Assembly: GCA_017163975.1 (NCBI GenBank)
Contig: JAFFSR010000281.1
Location: forward strand, 868,001 to 932,000
DNA length: 64,000 bases
Source: Anastatus disparis
Taxonomy: Eukaryota; Arthropoda; Insecta; Hymenoptera; Eupelmidae
Direction: 5' to 3'
Shown: positions 43,865 to 55,700 of the stretch, piece by piece
How the letters are laid out: every line of letters begins with the position of its first letter
Numbering within the stretch: position 1 is the first letter of the stretch
Notes under the pieces: model-generated
The model's database searches: none
Told to the model about the DNA's origin: nothing
The model's input: only the letters and a program-made list of their open reading frames with translations
Made by a program: the position numbers and the translations under genes

Positions 43865-45922
43865 GCGTATATGAGCAATTTTCATTTGATCCGTTAAATT
43901 GTATAATTGTACAGCATTTCGTTTCAATAGAAATATACCTAGAATTTTAGGCGAGGTATTTTTGTTTCTAGGAAATATAATTGTAGAATCCCAAAAAATA
44001 TTTTTATTTATTTTGATGAAATCGTACTAAAAGTATGAAATTTGAAGTCTCTGATAAAAGTGTAACGTAAACTATATCATTGAAAAATCATATTGTTCTA
44101 AATTAAAATGAGGGTTTATTTTAAAGTCTGTTATTTTTATATCCCAAACCAATTTTATCCTAGGCCTCGCTATTTTTATGTTATAAGGGGACCTTGCCCT
44201 AGACCCAGATCTTCTCCAAATCCAAGATATCATGGAAATGTGATCGAATTTTTGTATTTCCATCAATCGCACAATATCTAATTTAAAGAACCTTATCACA
44301 AAGCGGCCGGTATCAATGTCTTACCGTTATCGTGATATAATTGACTGAAGTAAGGGTCATTTGTTACCGGACCTATTCGTACCGACCCTAGCAACAATAA
44401 TCCAATGGAGTATATCTTGGATCCCAGTTAGTTAATATCGAAGGGTTTATCCTATTTTGACCTTTGGGAAAGAAATTTTTTTTCATTTCTTGTAAATCCA
44501 ATTTTTCAAGCAGTTAAAAACCTCCACAATACTAGCTTCATATCTTTAGATGCGTAACGTCCATATTATTCGCGTTCAGGGCTGTTTTTTATATTCATTT
44601 CTTTTGCATCTTTTAAACGATTACGTCTATTAATTTGATTTATGTGGTTTGATTTTAATCAATAATTTACATCAGAAACATTTACAAGATAGCAGTTAAT
44701 AGTAGTATTTAAAAGGAACGAAAAAGTGAAAAATTCGTAGTATTACGTAGTACATTTTCATCTCTTTTAACTTTTCAAAAATGGTATTCGAAAAAAATAT
44801 AAAACTGTTTTTTTAAGTACTTATTTATGAGCAATGCTTGGCTCAAACGATAAATTATTTTGCTTTATATCGCTGGAACAGTCGTAACTTAAAGGTTGTG
44901 GATTCTATCACGCTTCAGCTTCAATTTTTTGAAAATGTTACAAAATTATATTCACTGAATTTTTTTCAGTGGCAAAGGTCAAACCTATAAAGAGCAAAAT
45001 GGAGAGAGTAGGTGAATGCACTAAAAAAACTAAATAATTATTTGGAGAGTGAGCGGCTTCAAAAAAATATATGCTTATAATAAAAATGCATTTTCACACA
45101 AAGATCCTGGAAAGAAATCTATATTCATAAATAAATAAGTTTTTGCAAGAAAATTACATTTGACATATCGTATTCTACAAAAGAAATGAAGAAATCAATA
45201 AAAATACATCTTGAAAGTAAAATTTTTTTTAAATTATAAATTGATTTTGAAACATTTACATCAAAAACATTTGCAAGCAGGCAAGTCAATATCCATATTG
45301 TTTACAAGAAATAAAATCGTAAAAATACATTTCACCTGCTTTCACCCTTACGAATGGTATTTCAAAAAATAAAATTCAATTTTGAGGCATTTCTGTGAGA
45401 AAATTTTGTAAATAAAATCAATCGATGTCTTATGTTGTACAAAATAAATAAAGAAATATTTCAAAATATTTCATGAAATTTCAACCCTCGTCAACATAGA
45501 ATGTTAACAAATTTAGAATTTGTAAAAATACATTCAACATCTTTTCATTATCTTAAGGCAGTTATATCCCTATTATACTATAAAAAAGCTTTTTATTTCT
45601 GAACTACCTAATTTCATTTGAAATTCAAAAATAACGTCCTTAATAAATGATTAAAATTTTAAGAATAGTCACCGTATCTAAATCAAGATATACAGAATTA
45701 TGAGATTACAATTTTAAATGGATTTATGTTGAATCATTTTAAAATTTTAATTACTTATTTACATTACCTGTAAATTCTAATAAAAATTTGAAAGTGGTTG
45801 TAATACAATGCAATTCTACGATGTAACAAGGCACTGATACCTTAAAGTTTAGATTTCAAAATGTAATTTTTGTGAGCTTTTGCGATTTTAAGAATATGCT
45901 GTAACAATGTTTCATTTATGTA
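43865..45922. other. AT-rich, old repeats; no gene
   Basis: Partly GC-richer sequence at 44140-44420 without a recognisable frame. Between about 44630 and 45560 similar phrases return (ACATTTACATC.GAAACATTT, ACAAAATAAATAAAGAAAT, TTCAAAAATGGTATTCGAAAA), suggesting decayed repeats of several hundred nt. Confidence 0.4.
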
Positions 45923-47075
45923 CAGTACCGCTCAAAAGTTCGTAAAAATTTTTTTTTTTTTTAACTCAATTTCAAACTGCGATATTTCGGAAACGGCTCG
46001 ATGAATTTGAAAAATCCGGACGGCGTTTGAAAGATCAGACAAAATACTATCTTTTTGTGTCCTGCCAAATATTTTTATCTCTTTTTTTAACTCTATTTCT
46101 AATGATAGAAAAATTTTTTATTTTTACGAATTTTTAAATTTCAATCAATCAAATGTAACTTTTTAAGAAATTGATAAAATTAAAAAATTCGAACGCGTCT
46201 GAAAAGTAGAGTAAATTTCCTAAATCTTTATGTTTAATGATTTTTTTGTATCTATTTCCTGCGTGTAACTAAAAATGCGCAAAAATGGAAAGTACAAGAA
46301 AATCAGTTTTAGATATGATAATATTTTCCAATATCGCGGGTCTATTTTTGTTTACATTTCAGCATGTGTTCAAATCTGTAGTTCGTATATACATACGAAG
46401 AATCAAATTTGTAAATAACTTTAATTTATTCAAAAAAAGGACACTATCATTTATAATAATTGTGATAAAATTTGTGATAATTTTGTTAAAAGTATACAAT
46501 ACCGTTCATTAGTTCGTAAAAAAATTTTTTTTTAGAAACTCAACTTCAAACTGCGATATTTCGGAAATGACTCGATAAATTTGAAAAATCTGGATGGCGT
46601 TTAAAAGATTAGACAAAATACTATCTTTTTGTATCTTGCTAATGTGCAACCAAAATTGACTCGCGACATTGGAAAATATTATCATATCTAAAACTGATTT
46701 TCTTGTACTTTCCATTTTTGCGCATTTTTAGCTACACGCAGGAAATAGATACAAAAAAATCATTAAACATAAAGATTTAGGAAATTCACTCTACTTTTCA
46801 GTCGCGTTCGAATTTTTTAATTTTATCAATTTCTTAAAAAGTTACATTTGATTGATTGAAATTTAAAAATTCGTAAAAATAAAAAATTTTTCTATCATTA
46901 GAAATAAGATTAAAAAAGGGGATAAAAATATTTGGCAGGACACAAAAAAATAGTATTTTGTCTGATCTTTCAAACGCCGTCCGGATTTTTCAAATTCATC
47001 GAGCCGTTTCCGAAATATCGCAATTTGAAGTTGAGTTAAAAAAAAAAAATTTTTACGAACTTTTGAGCGGTACTG
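45923..47075. mobile_element. Tc1/mariner-type foldback element with ~420-bp inverted arms
   Basis: Ends CAGTACCGCTCAAAAGTTCG and CGAACTTTTGAGCGGTACTG are exact inverts, flanked by TA (45921-45922, 47076-47077). The inverted similarity extends inward to about 46345 on the left and about 46650 on the right, including ATGGAAAGTACAAGAAAATC in both arms. No transposase is encoded; the short frames beginning MESTRKSVLDMIIFSN arise from the arms. A third partial copy of the end, in left-arm orientation, lies inside at 46495-46640. Confidence 0.92.
46495..46640 (+). repeat. Internal partial copy of the 45923 element end
   Basis: ATACCGTTCATTAGTTCGTA and then CTGCGATATTTCGGAAATGA, CTCGATAAATTTGAAAAATC repeat the outer left end with about 10% differences, in direct orientation. 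It suggests one element landed in or recombined with another. Confidence 0.75.
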
Positions 47076-47216
47076 TATAAACTTTTTATAAAATTTATAA
47101 AATTTTTATTAATTATTTTGCTTCTTATTTAAATTTGGAATGCACTTTTTAACTATAAATTATTCATCCATCATTTAAAACATGAGACTTTTTAAGGAGG
47201 AGGAATAAATATGAAG

Positions 47217-47222
47217 AAAAAA
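47217..47222 (-). terminator. T6 run after the tRNA-like gene
   Basis: On the minus strand six T follow the acceptor arm within three nucleotides, fitting a pol III terminator. Confidence 0.5.
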
Positions 47223-47224
47223 TG

Positions 47225-47314
47225 GTGCGGCACGGGGAATCAAACCCTAGGCCTCGAGATCTCTATAGAGATCTTGCCTATAGGTAAGCGCCCTAATCAC
47301 TTAGCTGTGCCGCA
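47225..47314 (-). tRNA. tRNA-like gene with long variable arm, probably a pseudogene
   Basis: On the minus strand, perfect 7-bp acceptor arms TGCGGCA/TGCCGCA (9 bp if extended) enclose a D-arm/A-box region GCTAAGTGATTAGGGC, an anticodon-like arm CTTACCTATAGGCAAG, a palindromic variable arm AGATCTCTATAGAGATCT, and the B box GGGTTTGATTCCCC. That is a class II layout (Leu/Ser-like), 90 nt. The anticodon stem has a mismatch and a six-base loop, so I do not assign an anticodon; a tRNA-derived repeat head is as likely as a functional gene. Confidence 0.5.
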
Positions 47315-47756
47315 CACAATTTTTAGAAGTTCTTACTGCTGTTATATATTGACAAGGTGAATCTACCATGTCACATATTGATAGGCTACGTTGACATTCC
47401 AGTTAATTACAATTAATGATTATTAAAAACAAAGAAAACGCTGCCAAGTGCTTTGGCGGAATGCTTTCTCATAGAGCTCTTTGAGTTTCATTATTTTTTT
47501 TATATTTATTTAAATGTGATTTTAATATAAAAAAATTGTCTAGCATTAATATTTATTAATAAGTTTGTACTTTAAAAGAACGATGACAACGAAATTCATT
47601 CTTTTTCTTCAAATATTTTTTCCATTTATTAAAAAACAATTTAATTTATAATATTTAATAATGATTATATTTAAATACTTTATTGAATATAATAATACAA
47701 GTCAACATCTAAATCAGTAGCACTATTATAAATTTTCAAGAGTAACTACGAAATCA

Positions 47757-49340
47757 AAAGAAGTGATCAAAAAGCTACGCTGATAAAATTATTTTTTTTA
47801 AACTTGGTTTATAAAGACAGTAGCAAATAACTTGTATAAAAATTTTAGAGCAATTCTATCGAGTACTTTACGTAAAATGGAAAAATACTGAAATATGAAA
47901 ATTTTTTAAGAAAATTTTTAAAATTTTCTAAAAAGAAAACTACGCTAAAAAGATCGGTTTATAAAAGTTATCCTTCTTTTGGCAGATGCAAATTATTCCC
48001 ATGGAAATCTCAAAGCAAACTCATCAATTAACTTACGTAAAATACAAAAAAAAAAAATCGAAAATTTTTTGAAATTCTTAAAATGGCTCTATAATAAAAA
48101 AAATACACTATGAATACAAAATTTGAAGCAAATCCATCGAGTAATTTTCGAGATCTAACTGGTTAAATAAATAACATTTTCTTTTCAAAATTTCTTTTTA
48201 AAAATTTTAAAAATGCTCTAAAATTAAAACTACGCTATGAAAATCAATTTTTGAAAATTTCCCTTCTTTTGGCAGTCGCAAATAATTTCCCTGTAAATTT
48301 TAGAACAAATCTATCGAGTACTTTACGTAGAATAAAAAAAAATAAGAAAAGAAGAGTCAAAATTTTTTTTTAAATCTTTAAAATTCTCTAAAATTGTAAC
48401 CACGCTAAGAAAATTAGTTTCCAAAAGCTTATTTTTTTCAGACAATAGCGAATTAATTGTATGAAAATTTTGGAGAAAATTTATATTATGGTTAACGCAA
48501 AAAAGAAAATAAATGAAAAATAAAAATTTTTTAGAAAATTTTCAAAGTGCTCTAAAATTAAAACTGCGCTGAGAAAATTAGTATTCCAAAGCTTGTTTTC
48601 TTCAGATAGTAGCGAATTAATTGCATACAAATTTTGGAGCAAATCAATCGAATGGTTTTCGTAAAATAGAAAAAATTAAAAATAAAATTTTTTAAAAAAT
48701 TTTAAAAATACTCTAAAATTAAAAGTGCGCTAAGAAAATTAGTTTACAAAATTTTTAATAATTTTGGCAGTCGAAATAAAGTTCCATACAAATTTTCGAA
48801 CAAATTCTTCGAGTAGTTTACGTAAAATACAAAAAAAATGAAAAATCGAAATTTTTTAAAAATTCTTAAAATGATTCTAAAAAAAAACTGCGCAAAGAAA
48901 ACCAATTCCCAATAGCTTCCGCACCAGTTCATCAAAAAATTGAATTGCATGGAAAATTTGAAGTAAATCCATCGAGTAGTTTTTAAGATTTTATTGGCTT
49001 AATAAATAGAAACATTTTTTTCAAAAATTTCAAAATGCTCTAAAATTAAAACTGAGCTAAGAAAATCAGTTTTTAAAAATTTATTTTATCCGGGCAATCA
49101 GAAATAAATTCCATGCAAATTTTGAAGCAAATTCATCGAGTAATAAACAAAAAAAAAACAAAAAACGAAAAATCGAATTTTTTTTTTTTTTTTTTAAAAA
49201 CTTTAAAATGAAAACTAAGCTGGAAGAACCAAATTATCAATAGCTTCCCAGCAAGTTAGTCACAAAACTAAATTCCATGCAAAATTAGAAGCAAATCCAT
49301 CGAGTAGTTCTCGAGATACAGTTTACTAACTGAATTCATA
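47757..49340. repeat. Degenerate tandem array, about ten units of ~160 bp
   Basis: A recurring phrase close to CTCTAAAATTAAAACTGCGC then TAAGAAAATTAGTTT appears near 47775, 47940, 48090, 48225, 48390, 48550, 48713, 48875, 49035 and 49208. A second phrase, GCAAATCCATCGAGTAGTTT, sits in the same place in each unit. Spacing is about 150-170 nt. Units differ by many substitutions, so the array is old. It ends in the AC microsatellite. No coding frame. Confidence 0.85.
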
Positions 49341-49343
49341 TAT

Positions 49344-49345
<2 letters not shown>

Positions 49346-49397
<52 letters not shown>
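49346..49397. repeat. AC dinucleotide microsatellite
   Basis: About 26 CA units at the edge of the tandem array, followed by ATACAGACATTTTCTGG. Confidence 0.95.
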
Positions 49398-49401
<4 letters not shown>

Positions 49402-49589
49402 GACATTTTCTGGAAACCACTTTTTTCGACTCACCGAGTTCAAATATGTACAAATAAATGAAAAAATAGAAAAAAAATTTTTTTACCGATACAATGCTTT
49501 CTCTATGAGAAAGCAATATAAAAAATAGCTCCCATATTATAATTTCGTGATTTTAAATAACATATGTGTTAAATAAATATATACATAAA

Positions 49590-49790
49590 GGCCTCAGTAG
49601 CTCAGTCGGTAGAGCGATGGACTCGAAACTGGAGGGCTCGAGTTCGATTCCCGCTCTCAACCGATTGATGCAAGCACCTCTGTACATTACATGTGCTTTG
49701 ATCACAAACACACTGAAGGCCTCCGTCGCTAATGAGCATCGCAATAATAGCATACATACAGCGACGTTAAATAAAATTAAAAAAAAAAAT
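49590..49790 (+). mobile_element. tRNA-derived SINE, plus-strand copy
   Basis: Head CTCAGTAGCTCAGTCGGTAG, B box GAGTTCGATTCCC, body GATTGATGCAAGCACCTCTG, ATGTGCTTTGATCACAAACA, and tail GCGACGTTAAATAAAAT with a poly-A end. The anticodon loop reads CTCGAAA, unlike the Thr-like loops of the sister copies, which shows drift of the head. Confidence 0.93.
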
Positions 49791-52497
49791 AGTTCGAATT
49801 TAAATGTATATTCTTTGTGATGGCTTATGAAATAACATTTTTTTTTTAAATTTAAATTTAATGCTGAACATTATCCGATACTGTATATGATTTGCTTATA
49901 ATAATACTTTTATAACTTTATATAGTTATTAAATTCCAAATCTCATATAATTTTTTATTTTTATAAAATGATTTAATTTAAAACCAAACTTTTGGACGAA
50001 TAAAAAAACTTTTGATAAAAACTAAAATTTTTATTATTCAAACATTTTAATAATTAAATCAAATACCTCATACATCAACTACTTCCTTGTTATTTTTTTG
50101 TTCGTATTCTTCTTTATCGTATCACCGCAAAATTTACATTTTAGTAAAGGAAAAGCAGCGGTTATGCGAATGTACTACGGCATTGGCTTCTGCATTATTC
50201 GAGGCCAGAAACCCCTTGCCTCGTATATGTTCAAATCGCTCGATTTATTGACGCTGACTCACCGCGATCGTACACATATATATACACACCCATACCATAG
50301 TTCCTCTACGATGAAACCTTTGTATTATGAGAGGAGTTTAACTCGCACAAAATAACTTCTAAATGCTAGGATCTTGCACCTGATGCCGATACTATTTATA
50401 TTTTTTTTTTACTTTCCTGAAACTAAAATATTGAAAACAATTGTTTTATTGAGATATTGCGAACTTATCGAGGAAAATTTTCAATATTATTTGAAAGTAA
50501 TACAGCAATTCAATATGGTATTACAAAAGGCAATTATAATTAATGTCAAAAAATAAAATGATTTAATTAAACGAAAAATTCTTTTGCCATTATAAATCTT
50601 AAAAGTTTATGGCGTCGTTTCAATATCGAAAAATTCAATTTCACTTTAAAAGCTCAAATGTATCGTAACTCTAAATTAATTTTCAATATAAACATCAAAA
50701 ACTTATACGTGAAAAAAGGCAAAAAGAAACATAAAATCAAAGTAATCAATCGTTAATAGATTTTTAATAACTCTTTTACATCTTTCACGCGTATATAAAA
50801 AGCCGTGCTTGAATGCTTCATGGTTCTTTGGTTCTTTTTATTGATTAACACACATTGCTCCAATTAAATCAAACATATGATAATTATAAAAAAGAAGACT
50901 CAAGATAATCCTGTTTTGCTCATAAACCTGATTCTAGCCGCTGAAAAATACTTATATATTTTAAATCTCAATTATCCAATCCTCTTATAAAAAATCAATT
51001 CCCCTTCACAAAAAAATTTTTTTGTTACTAAAATTTTTACGTCCTCTCTTTTCTGTTTTCTATATTTTTAAAATGTTAAAATGCTCTAATTCAACTTTGT
51101 ATTACATTCTTAATGTTCTAAAAAAACCCTACACCGTCCATGATTTTTGTTTTTTTACTTTTTCAAAATTCTGCTCTTTTATTCTCTAAAATTTTTTTAT
51201 TTTTTAAAAAATATTATCAATCACATTTAGCATCAACCCTTTCTCTCCTGTCTCTCCCCCACACACACCACCACCAGACATTTTCTGAAACCACTTTCAC
51301 TCCTGGTTCAATATGTACATTAATGAATAAAAAATTTTTTTACCGTACATGCTCTGGAAAGCAAAATGGATGAAAAAAGCAAAGGGAACAAAAGGTAAAG
51401 AAATGACTGATTAAACTTTCGATTGTTTTTTTCTTTCCTCTCGCGGAGAATAAGATTGAAGGATTATTTGGAAAAAGTTGATTAGCACTTAGAATGACTA
51501 GACTATTACTCGCCTCGTTTTTACGGCTCTCGTGAGATTTTTTTTTATCGCTACTTTTACTCATAGTGCCAACCGCAGAATAAATCTAGAAAAAATCTCC
51601 ATTACGAAAATCCCATTTGGCTAGTTTAGTCTTGGGTAAAAAAAAAATTTTATGCTCGGGTTATTAAAAGCGTATAAAAAAATTGCCATTCGAAGCTAAT
51701 GATACATTTAATCGAAAACTGTTTACAATAAACTTTGTATTATTTTGAAAAATTGAAATTTTCGCTTGATTTATATTGAAACTGAATTTTAATAATGTAT
51801 CCTATTCAGAAAATTAAAACGATTCTGGGTTGGTTATAAAGAGAAACAAATTTTCATTTATAGGATTTTTGCTTTTAAAAAAGGGAAAACGTTAGCTTTT
51901 GATATTTGAATGAAAACTGTAGTTTTCGATTAAAATTGAAAACATTTTTTTTCTATATATTTATCTTACGTACATTCTGATGAATATTTATTGAATGGAT
52001 AAAATGGAGTTGTTGCTCAAAGCAATTAATATATGAAACTTTTGATTACTTTTCAAGTTCTCCATTTAAATACTTTCGTATGTGTATATGTAACTGTGTG
52101 TTACTAATTAAACTGTATTCATACAAAACTAAATACGGTTAGCTTTATGAGATTTAGCATTTAATGTTTATATTAAATGTAATATTCCCAGAAGGTCTGT
52201 CTTTTGAATATTTTTTTAAAAGATTTTTAATTTAAACTCTTTTGCAAGAGTAATAAAGTGTAACTTTATTGAAAATTATTAAAAACTAAATTTTCTAATA
52301 GTACATTTAAAATTAAAAATTAAAAGAAATATTTTTGAGGATAAGAGACTTGCTTTTAAGTTCTATAATAATTTATGTGATGGATACTGTTATTTATTAC
52401 ATTAATTTTTAATGTTTATTTTAATGGTTTTATTATAATCATTGAAGTTAACCATTACGCGGCCGGGAACCTGATCCGACCAGTACATTGAGTTGTT
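49791..52497. other. AT-rich stretch with no recognised gene
   Basis: Chance open frames only. A frame at 50098-50355 (plus) is somewhat GC-richer. A Ser/Lys-rich frame at 51564-51340 (minus, MSKSSDKKKSHESRKNEAS) has no recognised motif and runs into the shrunken repeat copy. Confidence 0.45.
51240..51370. repeat. Shrunken copy of the end of the tandem array
   Basis: The order of motifs of 49340-49515 returns (CACACACACC, CAGACATTTTCTGAAACCAC, AATTTTTTTACCG, ACATGCTCT, GAAAGCAA) but over about 125 nt instead of 175. The differences are mainly missing short stretches. Confidence 0.6.
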
Positions 52498-52761
52498 TGT
52501 TATTTACTCAGAAATCGGTGTATCTTCAAAATAAAGGTTGATCGCAATAGATTATTATTATGAATATCTATGCACAAAAAAAAATCTACCGATTTGTTTT
52601 GAGAAAAGTAAGAACGCCGAGTAAAGATTATGTTTATAACATTTTCGCGTTCCTTACTTTTCTCAAAACAAGCGATAGATTTTTTTTGCAAAATATTTGT
52701 AATAATAATATCATTCCTACCTTCAATTGCAGATACACCGATTAATACTGAGTAATTAACA
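52498..52761. mobile_element. 264-bp foldback MITE
   Basis: Ends TGTTATTTACTCAGAAATCG and ACTGAGTAATTAACA are inverted, with ATCGGTGTATCT and AGATACACCGAT next inside. An inner stem, TCTACCGATTTGTTTTGAGA and then AAAGTAAG against CTTACTTTTCTCAAAACAAG, makes almost the whole element a hairpin. No clear target duplication. Confidence 0.82.
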
Positions 52762-55700
52762 AAAATGCCAATTAGACAAGGACAGCGAATCCGGCCTACT
52801 CTTAACCCTTTCAAGTACAAAGTACATTACATTTCACATTGATGATTTTTTTTTTAAATTGTGCAAAAGCAACTTAAAATTTATTAAATAAACATATGGG
52901 CTAGCTCAAAGTAGGCTGTTTCCGATTTTAAATAAGATCCTCAATTATTATAAATGGGATAGAAATTTAGAAAATTCGCAAAAAAAGAAAAATTGATAGC
53001 AAAAATTGTTTAATAGACACTAATCATCCTAAAATGTTTATCAAAAAATTTTCTAAAAAAATTAAAATTCAGATCCAAAAGGGTTGGTTTTTTAAACTTA
53101 AACACTTTGAATTTATATGACTTAAAATTTCACATTAATTCTCGTGAACAATAAGTGTAATGGAAACATCTAATAATCACACAACCTGAATCTTCAATTT
53201 TGAAGTATATTTTCTGAAAATAGTACGCTACGTTCACAAATTAAATAAGAGATCTAATTTTCGTTAACATATTAGAACAAACGTAGTTAGTGTGATGTGC
53301 TCTATGTTTATTAGTACAAATAGAAAAGTAATGTCAATCAAAATCAAAGCATCACATCTGTTATAATTTTGTCGTCAGTAATGTCATATACATTTTAATT
53401 GAATAAAGCATTTTGACGAGTTAGTGAAATGTAGGAGATCTAATTTTATTTTTAATGAAGACATCATTCATATAGTTGCTCTTATAATTTTAGATTTTAG
53501 ATTCGACGGATGCAATCAATTCTTCATGTTTCTTTAATAGAAGATAATTTTGTGAATTCTAAAATTAAGTTTTACAAAGAATTTTTTTAATAAATATTTA
53601 AAAAATCAAATTAACCAACTTTTTTTATAAATTTTTGAACGATCAAAAGTTTACATTATCTGATAAAATAAATGTTTCTATTTTCATTTACATAGATTGT
53701 AACAATACAATAAATGCAAAGTAACAAAACATTAGTAATTCAAAAAATCGATTCTTTATCGCAATTTTATAATGTAAATAACATAAAAAGAAAGATTTGA
53801 CATACAAATTTTAATTTATTAAAAATGTAGAACACATCAGCTATAAAATTTTTTTTAATATTTAAAGAAAGTAAAAAAATGTAATATTGATTTGTAAAAA
53901 TAAAGAATAATTTTAAAGAGTTAAATTGAATAAATAATTAATATTGAATATTGATAAATTTCATTTTTAATAGTACGCATCATCAATAAAAAATTTATAA
54001 TGGAATCCTCATAAAAATTTTCATCAAGCATTATATACTCAATATTGAAACAATAAAAAAATAGCACATTGACATACAAGTATGCACAGTAGCTGATGTA
54101 CACACGAGCATAACAATATATCCGTGTGACGATCGCCTATTTCACACCCTTGTACCAAACTTTATTTTCTTTTTTTTAACGGAACGAACGACCCGAGGAT
54201 AATGATAGAAGGTATTACCTCGTCGAGTGTGAAGTTTGTAACTCAAGCAAAGTAAGCTTGACAACTACACAAATCGAGCAAGCTTGGTTACAATGGAATT
54301 ATAATTTTTTTATTTCAATAAAGCCTAATGAAATAAAATAATTAAGTTGTATTCAATTAAATAAATTAATGATAATTTTTTAATTGATTCGTAAATAATA
54401 TATGTGCTAAGAATTTTCTCAAAATGAGAAATATTATATTGCTTGTTGTACTGAGCGTTGTACTTCCCGCTCTAAAACTGTAAATCATTTATTATAATTA
54501 ATCAAAATACACTATGAAATAATACAAAGAAAGTTTATATATATTTAACATCATTAAATGTGAATAATGTGTTTTATATATTTTCATCCTGTTACATACA
54601 ACATCAGTCATTTTTTTAATAAAAAATATCATAGTTGAAAAATTTTAAAACTTTTTTTTTGAAAAATCTCATAAACTTCTTATGCCTTGTTATCTTGTAA
54701 TACGATATACAAGTAACGAACCTACTGGCTTCTAGTGTTGCTTTTTCAACTCTCTTTCTCTCTATCTATCCTAATCGTTCAATATTGTCATTGATCCGCT
54801 TTGTGACACGCTATGTGAGTACTGGACATGCTTCGCAAGTTCAATTAAGCTGCATCCTGTTACCTCTTTTATACAAGCGTATCGCTTATTTCCAAACGCT
54901 TCATTTTTCAGGATTTTATAGACATAAAGCTTACATATTGTGATATTTCGCTGTGTATATTCGAACTAGAAAAAAAAAAAGAAAAACGATAATGGAATAT
55001 TGCTGTTTTATGTTACGATAATAAATTGTTAGTTATTTTTTGTTGATAGATTTATACTCGAAAGTTATTTTAAGACAAATAAATAGTTAATGCAAGAGAA
55101 AGTAGGTCTTAATTCAATTTTATAAAATGTATTTTTTATGTGAACTAAAATTATAAACATATTAAAGGATTTACTTAATATTGGGACTAAAGAAAAACGA
55201 TAATGGAATATTGACGTTTTTTATTACAATTATAAAGTTTTACTTTTTTATTGATAGATTTATTTTCAAAAATTTTTGTAAAAAGTGAATAATAAATATA
55301 AGGAAAAGCAGTGTTTAATTCCACTTTGAAAAAAGTACTTAGCTTTTAAACTAAAATTATATGCATATTAAAGGATTCGATTAAACTTTATTATTTTTAT
55401 ATGTTTAATTACTGTAATAGCAAGAAAAAGTTTACACTTTTAAAAAATAAAATTTTTAATTGAACATTCATTTGTCTTATTAAGTGATGAAGATACTTTA
55501 ATAAATCATTATACACTAACAAACGCAATTTTTAGTATATTACACATAATATATATATTTAAAATACAAACGATTCTTTAACAATATAAATATATCGATT
55601 TGTCAGTAAATAATAACCGCAAAATTCCCAGTAATCAAACTGATGCATCAATTAATATTGCAATAAGTAGAAAATCCGGTTATTCTATTCAGAGATCAAA

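Noticed and set aside
46285..46715. Paired frames starting MESTRKSVLDMIIFSN on both strands
   Set aside because: They arise from the inverted arms of the foldback element and have no transposase features.
47757..49397. CRISPR-like array
   Set aside because: Units are long, degenerate and without spacer structure, in a eukaryotic intron; it is a tandem repeat.
49268..49516. Frame with a Cys-Val repeat
   Set aside because: Translation of the AC microsatellite.
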